In this document: positions 24,781 through 37,268 of the stretch, piece by piece | Numbering within the stretch: position 1 is the stretch's first letter | How the letters are laid out: each line of letters begins with the position of its first letter | Source of the DNA: Terebella lapidaria | Taxonomy: Eukaryota > Annelida > Polychaeta > Terebellida > Terebellidae | DNA length: 64,000 bases | NCBI GenBank assembly: GCA_949152475.1 | Contig: OX424561.1 | Span: forward strand, 29,010,481-29,074,480 | Reading direction: 5' to 3' | The notes under the pieces: generated by a model | Told to the model about the DNA's origin: nothing | The model's database searches: none | What the model saw: the letters and a program-made list of their open reading frames with translations, nothing else | Made by a program: the position numbers and the translations under genes

Positions 24781-25195
24781 ATTATCTGGCTACCGGACAT
24801 ATGGTCCAACAACAAATTGGCGTGGTGTTTCGTTCATCGTCCGTCCTCTGTCGTCCGTCATCCGTCTTCGTCCACATGTTTATCTTAAATGTTTACAGTC
24901 GAATATTTCTGAAATTTTGCACAAATATGGTAAACAAATTTCAAGAAGGATGTATTTTTAGGTTACTGGACCTTTGGTCCGATAACCTATCGGCATGGCG
25001 TTGCGTCCGTCGTCCATCCGTCGTCCATAAACAATTTAATCTTTAAAGTTTACGGTGAAATTTTTGTGAAATTTTGCACAAAATTGCCTAGAAATATTTC
25101 AAGAAGGAGGTATTTTTTTAGCTTTTTATGTTCGCATTTATTTCAAAATGGCGGCCAGTTTTGACGAAATACGGTCAATTTTGGACTTTGACGGT

Positions 25196-25728
25196 TGTGA
25201 AGTGTTTCAGTTCAAATCCTCATGCAGTTCGGTTTTTCGCCTTTATCTTTTTTGTATCATAACGCGTGCACAATATTTTCGCTATTTCATTGTAAGGTAG
25301 TGACACCTAGCGAGTCCGCTAAATTTGTTTCTGGTTCATGACGCAAATTTTCAGTGTTGACGTTGTTTAGAGGAGAGTAGAAAATGCGCTAAATTTGGAT
25401 GAACATTGAACGCACATGTTGCTGGAACTTAAACTTTGCATGGAAAGAGGCATGAGAGGTAATATAAATCATGTTTTATTGTGGTCTAGATACTTGTGCC
25501 TTTAATAGCATTACTCTAGTTTGTGTATTCGATATGATCAGATGTATTTTTCAACCTTTGTTATTTTCGTAACCATGTGCTCAGTGCTGTATTATGATTG
25601 TATTTCAGTTTTCACGGGTTTGAATCAAAAGAATGAAGAACATAAACTGCTGTAAAAACGGTTCAAGCTCCGTCAATTCCTCCTGCCACTTACACGCACA
25701 ACACACAGTGCAAAACAAAGACTTAACA
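25196..25728 (+). repeat. 5' LTR of the BEL/Pao element
   Basis: Begins TGTGAAGTGTTTCAG and ends CTTAACA, with the TG...CA borders usual for LTRs. Matches 31171-31679 along its length, with a short extra segment near 25450-25490. Confidence 0.9.
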
Positions 25729-25867
25729 GTGAAAACTCTCGCCTACAGAATTGAGAACTGAGTTGGTTGCCACCGTGTGAGTACCCATGACCGCATGCAT
25801 GTCTGCCTGCTGGCCCAGCCCAAACTTGTGAAGAGTTGTAACGACAGCAAGTGAGTCATATTTACGG

Positions 25868-26512
25868 TGTCGTGCTGTCCAAGCCTCCCGTGGAGCCCTG
25901 CCGTGCTGTCTGAACCTCTCATGGAGCCCAGTAGTGCTGTTTGAACCTCCCGTGGAGCCCCGTCGTGCTGTCCAAACCTCCCGTGGAGCCCTGCCGTGCT
26001 GTCTGAACCTCCCATGGAGCCCCGTCGTGCTGTCCGAACCTCCCGTGGAGCCCCGTCGTGCTGTCCAAACCTCCCGTGGAGCCCTGCCGTGCTGTCTGAA
26101 CCTCTCATGGAGCCCAGTAGTGCTGTTTGAACCTCCCGTGGAGCCCCGTCGTGCTGTCCAAACCTCCTGTGGAGCCCTGCCGTGCTGTCTGAACCTCCCA
26201 TGGAGCCCCGTCGTGCTGTCCGAACCTCCCGTGGAGCCCCGTCGTGCTGTCTGAACCTCTCATGGAGCCCAGTAGTGCTGTTTGAACCTCCCGTGGAACC
26301 CCGTCGTGCTGTCCAAACCTCCTGTGGAGCCCTGCCGTGCTGTCTGAACCTCCCATGGAGCCCCGTCGTGCTGTCCGAACCTCCCGTGGAGCCCCGTCGT
26401 GCTGTCCGAACCTCCCGTGGAGCCCCGTCGTGCTGTCCAAACCTCCTGCGGAGTCTAGCCGTGCTGTCCAAACCTCATGTGGAGCCCCGTCGTGCAGCCC
26501 GAAAGGCCTGTG
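25868..26512. repeat. 30-bp GC-rich minisatellite inside the BEL/Pao element
   Basis: About 21 units of 30 bp around GTGCTGTCCGAACCTCCCGT with a few variant types in mosaic order (CCATGGAGCC, CTCATGGAGCCCAGTAGTG). Because 30 is a multiple of three, several frames stay open on both strands (minus 25743-26471, plus 25934-26254, 26182-26607); these are by-products. It lies between the 5' LTR and the gag-like region. Confidence 0.9.
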
Positions 26513-29500
26513 AAGCCCTGACAAGCCATTTGGAGCCCTTCAACTCTGATCCTAGGCTGCATCGGAACAACTTTGAGACAATGCATTGTCCGTCAACTGT
26601 ATACTAGTATGTTGCATTCATCATAACCCATGTAAATATTTGTGCATTGTTTGTGAACAGTCTTAATAGTATGTTGTATATAGGCTCTGTGTAAGAATGA
26701 TTCGAGTATCATTTGTTGTGTATGCCTTGTCAGTGATATCTGATTATTGATCTCTGGTGACTTGTTTTGATATAATATTTGAAACATACTGGATAACATT
26801 GTATTTCTAAGAATATACTTGGTATACAGTGTTAGGAAACGGCACAAGTCATAATCCTGATATATGTAAGTGTATAAGTATTTGGTTACCGGTATTGTGT
26901 GTGTATATGAATCAATACAATGTTATTATCATGTATATTGTAAACTGTCCTATGCTCACATTATGTGGTATGATATGTGCTATGTTCTAAAGGCTAGTGT
27001 ACGGTGGTGAATGGTAGAAAACTTGAAAAATGTCTAGGTCACTGAGTCTACCTTGTTTGGCTGTTAAGGAGCCACAATAGTCGTCAGAGGAAACAAGTCG
27101 CCAGAGGAAGAAAAGGGACGATTATTCCAACTCCAAAAACTAAAACAGCACTACAGAGCAGCAGTATCGCTATGGAGGAAACACGCCAACAAGTTAGATG
27201 AATTGCTCACAGATGATGAAGGACCCGAAGGCCTCACAGAACAACGCAACGTTCTCGACAAAAGTATCAACAGACTGTCTGAACTTCATGAAGAACTACA
27301 GTATACCAATGAAGTGACTGATAAAATGGCTGACACATTTGACAGAATCGGAGATGAACATCGACAGCTCATGAAGACAGTACGAGAAGCTATCGAAATG
27401 TCAAGACAAGGAAGTATCAAGTCACAAGTATCCAATCGATCCAAAAATTCCAATCACTCGAGGGTATCTCAGCATACACAGAGGTCTAGACGCTCACACC
27501 GATCCGATAACTCTCCCAGGTCAAAGCAACTGAGCCAAAGCTCAGATGATGAGATAGAGTTTCATGTGCAAGACGAAACAGACACAGTTGCTGAGAAGGG
27601 GGCAGAGATTGAAAGAATGCGAACTGAACTGGAACTCGCAGAATTGAAGCTTGAAGAAAATCAACTGAAAACTAAAACCGAGCTCATACTGAAGAAAACT
27701 AATGATGTGGCAAATCAAACTCAGCAAAATGAAAATGAAATGAATAAACACAACAAACCAGAGGATCAGGAAAATAGCCTCAAAGATATCATGAAATCTC
27801 TTCTCGAACAAACATCGAGCACACGTCTGCCACCCCTGGAGCCTGGAGTATTCTCTGGAGATCCACTTGCCTTCCAAGCTGGATGCACGCATTTGAACTA
27901 CTTATAGAAGGAAAGGAGATCAGTCCAGCTGAACGCTTACATTACTTAAAGCAATATTTGAGTGGAGAAGCAAAGGAAGTAGTGTCAGGGTTATTCATGT
28001 TATACACCGACGATGCCTACACCAAGGCCAAGGAAATGCTGAGGAAGAGATTTGGGAGCCCATTCCTAATAGTAGAGGCTTTCAGAAACCGCCTTGATAA
28101 GTGGCATCGCATATCGTTTAGAGATGGTCCAACTCTCATGAAACTAGTAGACTTTCTCCATTAATGCGACATAGCCAAAAACACAGTGACTGCCTTGAGC
28201 ATACTGGATGATGACAGGGAAATAAGGAAAATTCTACAGAAGCTACCTGATTGGTTGTCTATCAGATGGGCGAGAATTGTGGCAGATTACAAGGAAACAC
28301 ATTCCAAATATCCAGATTTCACACATCTTGTAAACCTCTTATCAAAGGAAGCAGATATCCTCTGCAACCCGGTAACGATGACCACACAACACAGAAACCC
28401 AAACCCACACAACTCGTCAAAGGGCTGATCGCTCAACACAGCTTCATCAGAAAATAGATCCGTCAAAACATCAGTTGAACCAGTCAAGCAAAGAACTTGT
28501 CCGTATTGCAAGTGATCTCATGGACTTGCCAGTTGTGAATTATTCAAGGAACTCAAAATGACAGAACGAAAAGAATTTGTGAAAGAACAAAAACTATGTT
28601 TCGCATGTTTCATGTCTGGTCACCGATCGAGTGAATATAGAGCCAAACACACATGCAAACATTGCCACAGGAAGTATCCAACTGCCCTGCATGATGAAAA
28701 TCCAAGACCCAAAGCGCCAGAATCAGTCCGTTCATCCTGCTGGGCAAACAGATTCTCTAAGAAGCATGTAAACAAAATCTTGATTGGGACGAACCAATCT
28801 CAGAAAAGCTTGAGGCACAATCCAAAGAATGAACAATGAATCTCAGTCAGCTGGAGAAATTATCCATCCCAAGATGTTACAAACATGAGAAGTTTGGAAC
28901 CGTGAAAGAGACTCAACTTCATCACTTCTCTGATGCATTTACAAAGGGTATGGACAGTGTTCCTACGTTGGTCCTAGATGGAAAGGTCTACTGTTCCGAG
29001 TTTCACCCCTGATAGCAGTTACGATTCCGCGCCTAGAGCTTACGGCTGCTGTACTGTTGGTGAAAGTCAGCCTTCTATTGCGTCAAGAACTCGACTTCGA
29101 GTAGTACACAGAATATTTCTGGACAGACAGCACCATTGTGCTCAATTATATCGCCAATGATGTTCGGCGGTTCCACACATTCGTGGCAAACAGAATACAA
29201 TTGATACGAGACAACACCAATATTGAAGCATGGAAGCATGTTCCCTCACAGATGAATCCGACAGATTTAACATCTCGAGGCATCCAGAATTCAGAAAGAG
29301 AAAAGTAAGCCAAGTGGTTAAACGGTCCTGATTTCCTCTGGGAAGCAGAATCGCCAGCATTTCCTATCCAAATCCCAAATCTTGCAGACACTGACCCTGA
29401 AGTACGAAAAACTTGTTTGACATCAGAGACTGAGGAAGCTGCTTCACTTCAGAACAGACTGGATAGGTTTTCTGATTGGACCATGGTAAGAAGAGCAATC

Positions 29501-31170
29501 GCAGTATGTCTCAAGTGGAAAGAACAGTTGAGAAACAGAGTGAACCAAAAGTCAGACAAGTCCGAAACTTCAACTTTAGAAGGGATACAAAGAGCTGAAG
29601 TGGAAATCATAAAGATAGTGCAACAAGAAGCCTTCAAGTCTGAATTTATGACTCTCACCAGAGAGGTGGTTAAACAAGATGAAAACCACAACCACCAACT
29701 TCTCAAATGACATAGCTCTATCTATCGTTTGGACCCCTATGTTGACCAACAGGGTGTACTCAGAGTTGGAGGTCGTATGACTTTAGCACAGATGCCAGAA
29801 CAAGTGAAACACTCAGCAATAATCCCTAAGAAAGAGCATGTAACAACCCTGATTGTAAAAAACACCATGAAAGAATAGGACACCATGGCACTGGGATGAC
29901 AAAAGCAGATGACCAGAGATGCAGGATACTTGATCATCAATGGTTCTACAGTTGTGTTAAACTACATCCGTCAATGTGTAGTGTGATGGAGAGCCTTCCG
30001 GAAACCTGAAGAACAGAAAATGTCCAATCTGCCTGTCAACCGAGTTGATCAATCACCACCGTTCACCTATTGTGGTGTTGATATCTTTGGATCATGGTAT
30101 CTCAAAGATGTCAGAAAACAGTTAAAACGTTACGGTCTGATTGTAAGTATCAATCTATTACAACCTGCTTAGCGTCACGTGCTGGTCATGTGGAAGTAGC
30201 TGTCAGCCTGAGCACAGATGACTTCTTAAACGCCCTTCGCAGAGTGATAGCTTTGAGAGGAATGATATACATGATTCGGTGTGACAATGGAACTAATTTT
30301 GTCGGAGCAGTAACAGAACTTAAGAAAGCTCTTGAAGACATTGACGAACCACACATCAGAGAAAATCTGGCGAAGAATGAATATTCATGGATGATGTTCA
30401 GGTGCAAGCCATGCTGGTGGTGTGTGGGAACGCCAAATTCGATCGATCACACGAGTGTTGTATGTGCTACTGCAGATCCATGGACAGCAACTGAGTGATG
30501 ATTTATTGAGAACGCTGATGTACGAAGTGGCTAGTATCGTCAACTGCAGACCCTTTTCGGTTGAAAACGAGAATGATCCATTTCCAACAATCTTGACACC
30601 AAATCATCTATTGACAGGAAAGACGAACATCATTATGCCACCACCAGGAAACTTCATCCGTGAAGACCTGTATCTCCGAAAGCAATGGAGGATTGTGCAG
30701 TACCTAGCCACTCAGTTTTGGAAGAAATGGAAGTCCGAGTACATACAGAATCTGCAAGCTCGCCAGAAATGAAACAATTCTCACAGAAATCTTCAAATCA
30801 ATGACATAGTCATTGTGAAAGTTGATAATCTCCCAAGGAACGAGTGGAAGCTAGGACGCATTGTAGAAGTGTACCCCGGGGATGGCGGTCATGTACGCCA
30901 TGCCAAAGTCACACTGGCCAGTCGAAAGTTGGACGATCAAGGGAAACAAACAGAACCAACAGTGATTGTAGAACGACCAGTACAGAAAATGGGGCTTCTC
31001 CTAGGAGTAGACCAGAGTTCAATCCCCGTTGAGGAACCACAACAGCCAAACGAGGGTGGAAAAAGTGACTCAGTCTCATACACGGCTTGAAAGCTCTGAT
31101 ATATCTAATGTTCATTGTAATATATTGGTATTGTTATTGTAAAAAAAAAATTAGATTTTTTGAGGAGCCA

Positions 31171-31679
31171 TGTAAAGTGTTTGAGTTCAAATCATTATGC
31201 ATTTCGGTTTTTTGTTTTTATCTTTTTTGTATCAAAACGCGTGCACAATATTTTCACTATTTCGGTGTAAGGTAGTGACACCTAGCGAGTTCGCTGAATT
31301 TGTTTCAGGTTCATGACGTAAACTATCAGTCTTGACGTTGTTTAGTGGAGAGTAGAAATTGCGCAGAACTTTGGATGAACATTGAACGCACATGTTGCTG
31401 GAACTTAAACTTTGCATGGAAAGAGGCCTGTGCCTTCATTAGCATTACTCTAGTTTGTGTATTCGATATGATCAGATGTACTTTTCAGCCTTTGTTATTT
31501 TCGTAACCACGTGCTCAGTGCTGTATCATTATTTACTGCCAATCATGATTGTATTTCAGTTTTCAAGGGATTGAATCAAAAGAGAGAAGAAAATAAACTG
31601 CTGTAAAAACCGTTCAAGCTCCGTCGATTCATCCTGCCACTTACACGCAAAACACACAGTGCAAAACAAAAACTTTACA
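31171..31679 (+). repeat. 3' LTR of the BEL/Pao element
   Basis: Begins TGTAAAGTGTTTGAG and ends CTTTACA; aligns with the 5' LTR. Followed directly by the target duplication ACGGT. Confidence 0.9.
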
Positions 31680-32510
31680 ACGGTTGTTTTCTCAAAATCT
31701 GTTCAGTACCTGTTTTTCTTATTGACGCATAACACTCCTCATATGTACCCTTGTGACGTGTATAAGTTTCGTTACCCTTGAATCGCTCGTAGTGGGCCAT
31801 TTTGGGCCCAAACTCGGCCCAAGTGGGACTTTCCCATGTTAAATTCTCCTATGCTTCATAATGGATTATGACTTGAATTTGACCTTTGATCTCATTTTCA
31901 AGGTCACAGGACAAAATGGCTAATATCTCACTTATTATCGACTTTACAGCTTAGGAATCAATTGTGAACATAAAGGATATGATATATGCTGAATATTCTC
32001 ATGACTTTGAATTTGACCTTTGACCTCCTTTTCAAGGCCACAGGACAAAATGGCTAATATCTCGCTTATTATCGACTTTACAGCTTAGGAATCCATAATG
32101 AACATATAGGAAATGATGTATGCTGAATATTTTGTGATCTAGAAGTTGACCTTTGATCCCATTTTCAAGGTCAGAGAACAAAATGGCTAATATGTCGATT
32201 GTTATCGACTTTACAGCTTAGGAATCAGTTGCGAATATAGAGGAAATGATATATGCTGAATATTTTCATGACCTTGAAATTGAACTTTGACCTAATTTTC
32301 AAGGTCACATCACAGTATGGCTAATATCTCACTTATTATCGACTTTGCAGCTTAGGAATCTATTGTGGACATACTAGAAGTGATATATTTGTTAGATATT
32401 TCATGGCCTTGAATTTATTAATGACTTTATATTCAAGGTCACTGGACAGAAGGCTAATATCTAAACTGTATATTGTCCGGTAACCTCTTTTAGCCCTTGG
32501 GCTAATTTTT

Positions 32511-33110
32511 TATTTTTTTATTTTTGCAATACTTTCAGAATTTTTTCTCAAAAGAAAAACGTTTAACCACTTTTAAGATATTTTTTCATAATATTTCCCT
32601 TTATGTATCGTGTCGCTCTTCGTTTTGAGCCATTTTCAGCCAAAAATGAAGATTTTTTATTTTAAAAAAAAATTTTGACTTGGACAATTTTTCGCAATTT
32701 TTTCCTTCATTACGGAAACTGCCACAACTATACTCCTAGAACGCCTGAAGTCATATATGGTGATTTGAGCGGTGACCTTTAGTTTGATCCTTCAATGACC
32801 TTGAAATGTCAAAACGGGTATTTTTTGGTAGAAAAAAAGCCCAATTTTGGACTTTGGCAGCCATTTTATCAAAATCTGTTCAGTAACATTTATTTGTAAC
32901 TACGCGTTATACTCCACTTATTAACCTTTGCTACAAAAAGGCACACGTCAACAAGAAATGCTTCATTGCTATCCAAATGTATATATTGATTGGTTTGTAT
33001 GTGTTTATTTGTCACGATTACTGATCACACTGCATCAGTGCAACTTCATAGGGCTCTGCCTGGAGAAAAGACTATTTGAGAACACGTTGATCATAGTGAG
33101 TTTATTTGGA
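32511..33110. repeat. Degraded fragments of the interspersed family
   Basis: Contains family phrases (CCAATTTTGGACTTTGGCAG near 32851, AAATCTGTTCAGTAAC near 32873) in diverged form. No gene seen; the frame 32928-33248 has no recognisable motif. Confidence 0.5.
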
Positions 33111-33114
33111 ATGT

Positions 33115-33705
33115 ATACTCAGGAGAGGCCAGAAAGCTACCACAGAACACAAAAAGGGTTCTGGCTTCTGGGGCCCTTCAGCACGCCCCAGACCTCCGAC
33201 ACAAATATGCAGCTTCCCTTCTACATTTTTTTCACAAATTTTTCATAACATAGTCATATCAGTGCAATTTCTACCCAGGAAAGGCCACACAATTAATTCA
33301 AAACTCAAAAAGGACTCTGGTGTCTTGGGCCTTTTACCTGTAAGGGGCCCCAGACCGCCGGCCGAGACGCGTTCATTTCTATTTTTCACATTTATTATGG
33401 AAGTATGGGGATCAATGGGTAGGCTTATTCAAAGGAATTTATACCACCAAGAGAGGCCACCAAGTTATCACAGAACATTAAAAAGTCTCTGACTCAGAGT
33501 CACTCGAGCCGGCCCCAGACTCCCACTGGGACAGGCTCGCTCCACTCCATAATAATTTTTACAAATATACCGGGAGCAAGAAGTGGGATCTATAGCTAGG
33601 AGATACCATGAAGCTAGCACAGGACATACGAAAAGATCTTGTTTCTGAGACCCTCGAGTGGGCCACAGACACCACGCGGTATACGGTTGGACCCCCGCTT
33701 TCAAA
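33115..33705 (+). repeat. Four degenerate tandem units of about 150-170 bp
   Basis: Units begin AGGAGAGGCC (33120), AGGAAAGGCC (33277), AAGAGAGGCC (33448) and AGGAGATACC (33598), and each continues with an 'acaraa...aaaaag...ctctg...ggccc...cagac' pattern. Old tandem array with strong divergence between units. Confidence 0.65.
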
Positions 33706-34138
33706 ATTCCTGGATCCGCCCCTGATTCACACACGTGGTTAAAACTCATAGTTAGAGCAAAGAGTATAAAAACAATTCGTTTTTTCCACTCTTTGGTTAC
33801 AGTGCGACCGCTCACCATGGCTACACAGAGGCCTCTGTTTAACCAACGAGTCTCGGTGTTCCTGTTATCGGCTAAAATATACTAGTATTTTATATCGATT
33901 CCATGTCCATATAATATACACGTTTTATTCATTCAGCCAGCTCCAGCGCTCAGTGTTCCGGCTGAGTCGTGATCCTAGACAAACATGTCTCAAAAGTATC
34001 CTGGGTGAATTTTTGCCTTTGCGAAAAGCGAAAATGTCCTAGAAATTGATGCTTGAACTGAGAGTCCGAAATACCTTCCGCATTACATCCAGGTCTACAT
34101 GTATAATGTATGTATACCTTTCTTCTATATTCGTTCAG

Positions 34139-34481
34139 ATTCACGAAGAAACTGTTTGGTGCGGCGGTTCTTCTTCAACCTCAAACATTTGAACTGGTGA
34201 ATGGTTTCACGAATCTTTTCTTTGGATGGGGCGGAGAAGACGATAATTTCAAGCAAAGGTGCGTTTATAGTTCTGAGCATTCGTGCCTCAGTGTGACCTC
34301 CGAGGTATACACGTTGCATGGTTAAAGTTTCCTTTTTTTTGTTCGTGGCAGAATTCTGAAGAAACGAATCAGGATTTATCGAGGGCCACTGAATATTACA
34401 CGCAGTAAACTGCTCAAACACAGGCGAGATGTTTTGTTCCAGCTTGCAACCAACGACAGCATAATCAAAAACCAAGTGTGA
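34139..34481 (+). CDS. Beta-1,4-galactosyltransferase-like, two C-terminal exons
   Basis: Exon 34139-34258 (acceptor TTCAG, donor gtgcgt) reads (R)FTKKLFGAAVLLQPQTFEL then VNGFTNLFFGWGGEDDNFKQ. This matches the beta-4-GalT segment 'GGVxAL...QF..xNGFxNxxWGWGGEDDD', which carries the acceptor-binding and catalytic acidic residues. The exon's span also matches the corresponding exon of vertebrate B4GALT genes as I recall it. Exon 34352-34481 joins in phase and reads ILKKRIRIYRGPLNITRSKL to a stop at 34479-34481, although GTGTGAGT at 34476 could be another donor. No upstream catalytic exons (DxD region) are visible in the preceding kilobases, so this is a fragment or a gene with very long introns. 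Family enzymes transfer galactose or GalNAc in the Golgi. Confidence 0.65.
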
Positions 34482-35770
34482 GTAATTTTGTTGTTGTATG
34501 AAATACATGTATGTATACAATACTTCTTACCAAACCACCGTGCAACAGTGGAAATAACTGTTTTACGAGGTCACGAGAATATTCAGCATATATCATTTCC
34601 TATATGTTCAAAATTGATTCCTAGTCTCTAATCGCAATATTAAGTGAGATATTAGCAATAATGTGTCCCATTATGAAGCATAGGAGAAACATGGGAAAGT
34701 CCTATTTGGGCCAAGTTTGGGCGAAAATGGACCACTTCGAGCGATTCAAACGAAACATATACACATCACAGGAGTACATATGAGGGGGGGGGGGGGTATG
34801 TATCAAAAAGAAAGAAAGTTACTGAACAGATTTTGAGAAAATGGCCGCCAAAGTCCAAAGTCAGACATTTTTTGTCGAAAACGGCCGCCATTTTGAAAAA
34901 AAAGCGAAAATAAAAAAACTGAAAAATACCTCCTTCTTGAATTATTTTAAAGCATTCTTGTGCAAAAGTTCAGAAACATTCGCCTGTAAAACAAAAAAGA
35001 TAACAATGTGGACGACGAAAAACCTAAAAATCTACCCACGTGTTGCTGATAGCGGGACATATAGGAAGTGATATATGCTGAATATTGTCCTGACCTTGAC
35101 CTTTAACCTCATTTTCAAGTTCAGAGCATGAAATGGCTAATATATCTCTTACTATCGACTTTACAGCTTAGGTATCAATTGTGCATATATAAGAAATGAA
35201 ATATACTGAATCTTGTCATGACCTTGAACTTGAATTGGACCTTTTGAACTAAATTTCAAGGTCACAGGACAAAATGACTAATATCTCGCTTATTATCGAC
35301 TTTACAGCTCATTAATCAATTGTGAACATATAGAAAATGATATATGCTGGATATTGCCATGGCCTTGAATTTGAACTTTGACCTCGTTTTCAAGATCGAA
35401 GGACAAAATGGCTAATATCTTGCTTCTGTATAGACTATATAGCTTGGGAACCAATTGTGGACATATAGAAAATGATATGCACTGAATATTTCGATGACCT
35501 TGAATTTGAGCCTGACCTTATATTCAAAGTCAGAGCACAAAATGGCTAATATCCCATAAAATGGCTATCATCAACTTCACAGCTTAGGAATCCATGGTGA
35601 ACATATAGGAAATGATATATGCTCAATATTTTGGTGATCTTGAGTTCGACCATTGACCTCGTTTCAAGATCAGAGAACAAAATGGCTAATAATTCTTGCT
35701 TATTATCGACTTGACAGATTAGGAATCAATTGTGGTCAAACTCCTTTGGCCCTTGGCCTCACTTTTTTAG
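34482..35770. repeat. Two interspersed-family copies in inverted arrangement
   Basis: 34565-35035 is in minus orientation (TATCATTTCCTATATGTTCA, then AAAATGGCCGCCAAAGTCCA, ending at GTGGACGACG). From about 35050 to 35745 plus-orientation core units follow (GAAATGATATATGCTGAA repeated with drift). The hairpin ends are not preserved at the junction. Confidence 0.65.
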
Positions 35771-37268
35771 CAATTCTTAAACCCTTCGAATGTATGCAAT
35801 ATATTTTTTTCAAAACTAAATTTTTGTGCAACACATCTAATGCAAGATCACAACAGGTGTGCTCAATGATTTTGACCATTACAATTGTCCGAGTTGTCTT
35901 TTCATCCCATCATTTTAATACACATTTTGTACCGGTTTTGTATATAAACAATCGAAAGTGTATCCATCAAACCCGAATGTAAACGAATGCCCAAATCGCG
36001 CCTAAAAGTCCACATCGAGTACATTTTCCAGTTCGTATGTGCATATATAGTGTAGTTATGAGAAACTTATCAGTGATATACCATGATGTACGTGAAATTG
36101 CCAGTCCATCTTGCACTTTTATGTTTTGTTTACATCTGCGTGTGATGGATACATTTCCTGTATTTACGCGAGAACCACCTGTTCAAATGAGCAAAGTTTC
36201 CCATAGGATTGGTCATAGTCATTACATTTGATGTGAGTATGTCTCATTTAATTAATTTAGCATGTTTAATATGAAATATAGTTTTGGAAAAATATTAACT
36301 GGTTTCGGAAGCAGTTGCTTTAACATTTTATGGTACTGCTGTATGTTGGCCATTCATAATACAGATGTAGGCATTGAATTCAAAACGTGCCCAACATTTA
36401 CATGTGCTAATATATTTTGAAGAAAATCGTTTCATATTGGTTGAAAAAAAAATGTCACATTGAGTTAAAGGGGAAGCGAAGTAAATAAAAAAAACTCATT
36501 CGATTGTATGAAAGATCTGTTTTCAAGAAATCCGATGGCTTTACAGAACCAAAATACTTTGATTTGTTCCAAAGTTATACCCATGTTTAATTTGCTCCTC
36601 TGGGAGTCCTCGAGGCAGCTCATTAGCTATGCGAGACGTCATCGATTGGGTTTCATTTATTTAGCTTTTTGTTATTCTTTGCTCCGCTTCCCCTTTAATG
36701 TAAAATATTTTTGACAGTAACGAACCGTAACCCACCCTTACATGTGCATTTGCCGTACAGCCTACATACACCACGCATGTTCAAGCACGTTCCCAGACTT
36801 GCACACGCACTAAAGGCACGTGCGTCTGTATACATGTACAGATTCCAAGTAACTCACACATCACCCCTCCAGCATGTGCACAGCACATGAATAACGCCAC
36901 AATTGACCAATCAGACACGACACCGCAACGTTAGGCGGGAAAATACCTGACACACTCAGACACACAGACTTGCCCTGTTGTTGTTGAAGAGTGGAAGTCA
37001 ATGAGAGTGGACATCTCTTGGATACTCTGACCATTTGTGAACTAAGCTAATAAGATTTTCTGGGATATTCGTTAGAGATACTTCATAGCTTGCCGTGCAA
37101 TGAAGGATTGTGTTGATCAAGTCAGACTTGTCTATACACAGCGCTTAAATGCGATCGTGCATGGTCTGAAAGGGAACAGAAGAACCCTATTACAGCACAG
37201 TTAAAAATTGTCATATATTGGTTGATATATACAAATTATCTTCCACATATGTCTCACACATTTTTCAG
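35771..37268. other. No gene recognised apart from a MITE
   Basis: Upstream part of the next gene may lie here, because its first identified exon begins in phase 2 and implies an earlier exon. I could not place it. Frame 36037-36231 has no motif. Confidence 0.4.
36465..36698. mobile_element. TTAA-flanked MITE
   Basis: TTAAAGGGGAAGCGAAG at 36465 and the inverted CTCCGCTTCCCCTTTAA ending at 36698. A TTAA target with short inverted ends fits piggyBac- or Kolobok-type elements. About 234 bp with both target copies; no coding. Confidence 0.75.

Larger units (their letters stand above)
25196..31679 (+). mobile_element. BEL/Pao LTR retrotransposon, broken fossil copy
   Basis: Bounded by LTRs and a 5-bp target duplication ACGGT (25191-25195 and 31680-31684). 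Recognisable parts in order: a coiled-coil gag-like region (about 27170-28430), a cysteine/histidine zinc region (about 28600-28700), RNase H-like remains, integrase with zinc-binding and core regions (about 29700-30500), and the C-terminal DUF5641-like domain (about 30780-31080) typical of BEL/Pao. The copy is broken, with on the order of ten breaks, and not every usual domain is recognisable. The two LTRs differ at roughly 7% of positions over a stretch of about 190 bp compared by eye, so it is of moderate age. Confidence 0.9.
24786..32510 (+). repeat. Interspersed repeat family copy, interrupted by the BEL/Pao element
   Basis: Two starts with the family hairpin are visible (about 24786 and 24960: GGTTACTGGACCTTTGGTCC). 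The copy runs to 25195, resumes at 31685 after the LTR element, and passes through tandem-core units of about 134 bp (31870-32470, with TGACCTTTGACCTCCTTTTC near 32017). It ends with GGTAACCTCTTTTAGCCCTT then GGGCTAATTTTTT near 32510. Removing the LTR element and one target copy restores the family order (...TTTGGACTTTGACGG / TTGTTTTCTCAAAATCTGTT...). Confidence 0.8.

Noticed and set aside
25743-26607. Frames of 106-242 codons on both strands as proline/arginine-rich proteins
   Set aside because: They arise from a 30-bp tandem repeat inside an LTR element and have no non-repeat coding sequence.
34125-34520. 131-codon minus-strand frame
   Set aside because: Antisense shadow of the galactosyltransferase-like exons, which show family motifs and splice borders.
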